Shown here: positions 5,803-7,113 of the stretch, piece after piece
How the letters are laid out: each line of letters starts with the position of its first letter
Position numbering within the stretch: position 1 is the first letter of the stretch
Notes under the pieces: generated by a model
Seen by the model: only the letters and a program-made list of their open reading frames with translations
What the model was told of the DNA's origin: nothing
Databases searched by the model: none
Source of the DNA: Candidatus Woykebacteria bacterium RIFCSPLOWO2_01_FULL_43_14
GTDB taxonomy: Bacteria > Patescibacteriota > Microgenomatia > Woykebacterales > 2-01-FULL-43-14
Length of the DNA stretch: 7,113 nt
NCBI GenBank assembly: GCA_001816835.1
Contig: MHDB01000022.1
Span: 4,080 to 11,192, forward strand
Direction: 5' to 3'
Made by a program: the position numbers and the translations under genes

Positions 5803-5846
5803 CTCCTTTGCGCAAGCAGTATACCAAAACGGCCTGTAATATTCAA
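5803..5846 (-). promoter_or_regulatory. Promoter and ribosome site of the unknown locus
   Basis: TTGAAT (5846-5841), a 17-base spacer ending in TGG, then TATACT (5823-5818) make a near-consensus extended -10 promoter on the minus strand. The expected start near 5811 leaves a leader of about 16 bases with the Shine-Dalgarno AAGGAG at 5808-5803. This is the best promoter in the window and makes the locus independent of dnaX-ybaB. Confidence 0.7.
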
Positions 5847-5879
5847 GTTCCCTCCCTCTGTCGTAGTACATTCCCCCTT

Positions 5880-5910
5880 CTGTCGCGAGCGAAGCGGAGC
5901 GATCTGACAG
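5880..5910. repeat. GC-rich imperfect palindrome downstream of ybaB
   Basis: CTGTC (5880-5884) pairs with GACAG (5906-5910) around a GCGAGCGAAGCGGAGCGA core. It begins one base after the ybaB stop codon. No T run follows on the minus strand, so it is not a classical terminator. The GAGCGAAGCGGAGCGA core resembles dispersed intergenic palindromes I recall from environmental and CPR genomes; family membership is unverified. Confidence 0.55.
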
Positions 5911-5911
5911 G

Positions 5912-6190
5912 CTACTTCAACAAATCGCTTAAGCCGCCCATACCACCCATCATCCCCTTCATTTTCTCAGCAGCGACTTTTTGCGATTCTTCTAGGGCTT
6001 TATTGATCGCGTCACGAAGATTTTTTGGGTCAACACTATCCCCAAAAGTGATGTCGCGGATTTTCTGATCCGCACTCACCCTAATTTTTATATCCCCAGC
6101 TTCAACTTCAACAATTTCATTTTCTAGCTCTTTCTTCAAGGCATCGGCCTTTTTCTTCAGTTCATACATTTGCTTCATTTTATCAAACAT
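5912..6190 (-). CDS. ybaB: YbaB/EbfC family nucleoid-associated protein
   Basis: A 92-residue YbaB/EbfC protein, a small dimeric DNA-binding protein usually encoded between dnaX and recR. An N-terminal charged helix with the family-like MFDKMKQMYELKKKADALKK start is followed by the strand region VEVEAGDIKIRVSADQKI (27-44), DITFGDSVDP and a C-terminal helix, AINKALEESQKVAAEKM (61-77), before a Gly/Met-rich end. It is slightly shorter than typical homologues of about 100-110 residues. The start is fixed by a strong Shine-Dalgarno, AAGGAG (6202-6197), six bases upstream. It lies 85 bases downstream of dnaX across a heptamer repeat and is presumably co-transcribed with it. Confidence 0.93.
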   Translation of the reverse strand: MFDKMKQMYELKKKADALKKELENEIVEVEAGDIKIRVSADQKIRDITFGDSVDPKNLRDAINKALEESQKVAAEKMKGMMGGMGGLSDLLK

Positions 6191-6213
6191 AGATTACTCC
6201 TTTTAGAGGGTCG

Positions 6214-6278
6214 TAGTTTGTAGCGAGTAGGTTGTAGTAACTTTCTTCTACAACCTAAAACCTACCACCTATAACCTA
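6214..6278. repeat. Inverted array of TAGGTTG/CAACCTA heptamers
   Basis: Three heptamers of form TAGNNNG (6214-6234) are followed, after a short spacer, by four tandem heptamers of form NNACCTA (6251-6278). The two arms are inverted copies, and a perfect 10-bp stem (TAGGTTGTAG 6228-6237 with CTACAACCTA 6248-6257, 10-base loop) links them. The last heptamer includes the dnaX stop codon. It fills most of the dnaX-ybaB gap. Confidence 0.75.
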
Positions 6279-7113
6279 GTCATTAATAAGTCCAGAGTTA
6301 AATATATCCAAGGCATTATCCATCAACTCTTTATCTGAAACCGGCTCGACATTACGAATGTCTTCGAGCTTCATGTTACGCTTTTTCTTCTCCCCAAGTA
6401 TACCTCTTATTTTCACGTCAGTACCAACCAGCTCACTTAAAACCTTCTCAACTACTTTACGGTTCTTAGATTCCTCCAAACGGTCCTTGTGAAACGAATA
6501 AGGCACTGCTACCGTCAGGATTTTACCATCGTAGTCCCTAAGTTCACAAGAAGTAAGCACTGCGTATATAGAACTGTTAGTAGCGCGAATACTTGTTACC
6601 ACTTCGGCCCACTTACTAATTATTTCTTCCATTTTAGCCTCATTGGAAGCTAAAGACATACCTTCTCCCAACTCCTCCTTACCGTCCAGCCCATTTTTGG
6701 GAGCAGTTTGGACACTCTGTTCAGCTTTAGGTGATTCTTTTGGAGAAACACTCTCCTTGACTTCCAGTTTCTTTGAGTCTAAGCCTTCCTTTTCGGTTGT
6801 CTTGGGCTCAGTTCTTTTTGGTTCTTCAGGTAATTCTTCACCCTTCTCAGGATTTGTTTCCAAACTCAACTCAGCAACGGCCACTTCAAGAGGTAAGATC
6901 GGAATCGGACTCACTTTTAGATTTTCTAACGCTTGGGTAAATATACTATTCACTTTAACTATTTTCTCTCGGCTAATCTTTTCAGATTGACTCGTCAAAA
7001 AATCATACATTAAGGGGCTAACTTCTTTTTTTACCAACGCTTCTCCCAGACCCATCTTTATTAAAAGTAAAAACCTAGCGCTTTCTAAGATGTTAACGTT
7101 CAAAACCTTCGGC
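6276..7113 (-). CDS. dnaX: DNA polymerase III subunit gamma/tau, C-terminal part (5'-truncated by window edge)
   Basis: The frame is open to the window edge, so the AAA+ ATPase part lies outside and no start codon should be assigned here. The visible 278 residues begin in a helical segment, NILESARFLLLIKMGLGEALVKK, fitting the end of the DnaX clamp-loader collar domain. A Glu/Lys/Pro-rich linker of about 75 residues follows, and then a C-terminal globular domain starting near ISKWAEVVTSIRATNSSIYAVL with a PYSFHKDRL motif. DnaX assembles the clamp loader and tethers the replicative polymerase. Identification rests on this architecture and on its position directly upstream of ybaB, the conserved dnaX-ybaB-recR order. 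The C-terminal domain is divergent, so function is inferred from neighbourhood as well as sequence. Confidence 0.85.
   Translation of the reverse strand, partial: PKVLNVNILESARFLLLIKMGLGEALVKKEVSPLMYDFLTSQSEKISREKIVKVNSIFTQALENLKVSPIPILPLEVAVAELSLETNPEKGEELPEEPKRTEPKTTEKEGLDSKKLEVKESVSPKESPKAEQSVQTAPKNGLDGKEELGEGMSLASNEAKMEEIISKWAEVVTSIRATNSSIYAVLTSCELRDYDGKILTVAVPYSFHKDRLEESKNRKVVEKVLSELVGTDVKIRGILGEKKKRNMKLEDIRNVEPVSDKELMDNALDIFNSGLIND

Noticed and set aside
5706..6068. Plus-strand frame of 120 codons
   Set aside because: It is mostly antisense to ybaB and the promoter region of the unknown locus, with no start signals.
6214..6278. CRISPR-like array
   Set aside because: The units are seven bases without spacers and inverted, with no cas genes nearby.

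Overview
The window looks like a piece of a bacterial chromosome, most likely from the Candidate Phyla Radiation (Patescibacteria), possibly a Microgenomates-type lineage. The assignment is an inference. It rests on a DUF5667-like secreted protein beside a PMT-family mannosyltransferase, compact genes read with the standard code, palindromic intergenic repeats, and a dnaX-ybaB-recR housekeeping cluster. No rRNA, tRNA or CRISPR array was seen.

Left part (1-3641), cell surface. A truncated protein O-mannosyltransferase gene reads leftward off the window. It is divergent from a 762-residue secreted protein with a signal peptide, a DUF5667-like domain, repeated Cys/Trp modules and a Ser/Thr/Pro-rich tail. 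The two promoters share about 100 bp. Both place transcription starts at or next to the ATG, so both mRNAs may be leaderless. The secreted protein is a plausible substrate of the mannosyltransferase. Its frame ends at CCC TAG, but the +1 frame continues for 14 more residues in the same style.

Right part (3700-7113), DNA metabolism, all on the minus strand. In transcription order: the 3' part of dnaX, ybaB, an unrecognised gene or gene pair, recR, a GIY-YIG nuclease gene and yqeY. The dnaX-ybaB-recR order is a widely conserved replication/repair cluster, but here it is interrupted. The unrecognised locus sits between ybaB and recR with its own strong promoter and Shine-Dalgarno site, and its reading frame appears shifted. 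The GIY-YIG gene sits between recR and yqeY inside a 12-bp inverted repeat, and its last codons lie in the repeat hairpin, which suggests a small mobile or repeat-associated cassette.

Several palindromic or tandem repeats punctuate the gaps: a heptamer array between dnaX and ybaB, a GC-rich palindrome after ybaB, a hairpin before recR and hairpins at both ends of the GIY-YIG gene. RecR lacks the fourth cysteine of its usual zinc site.
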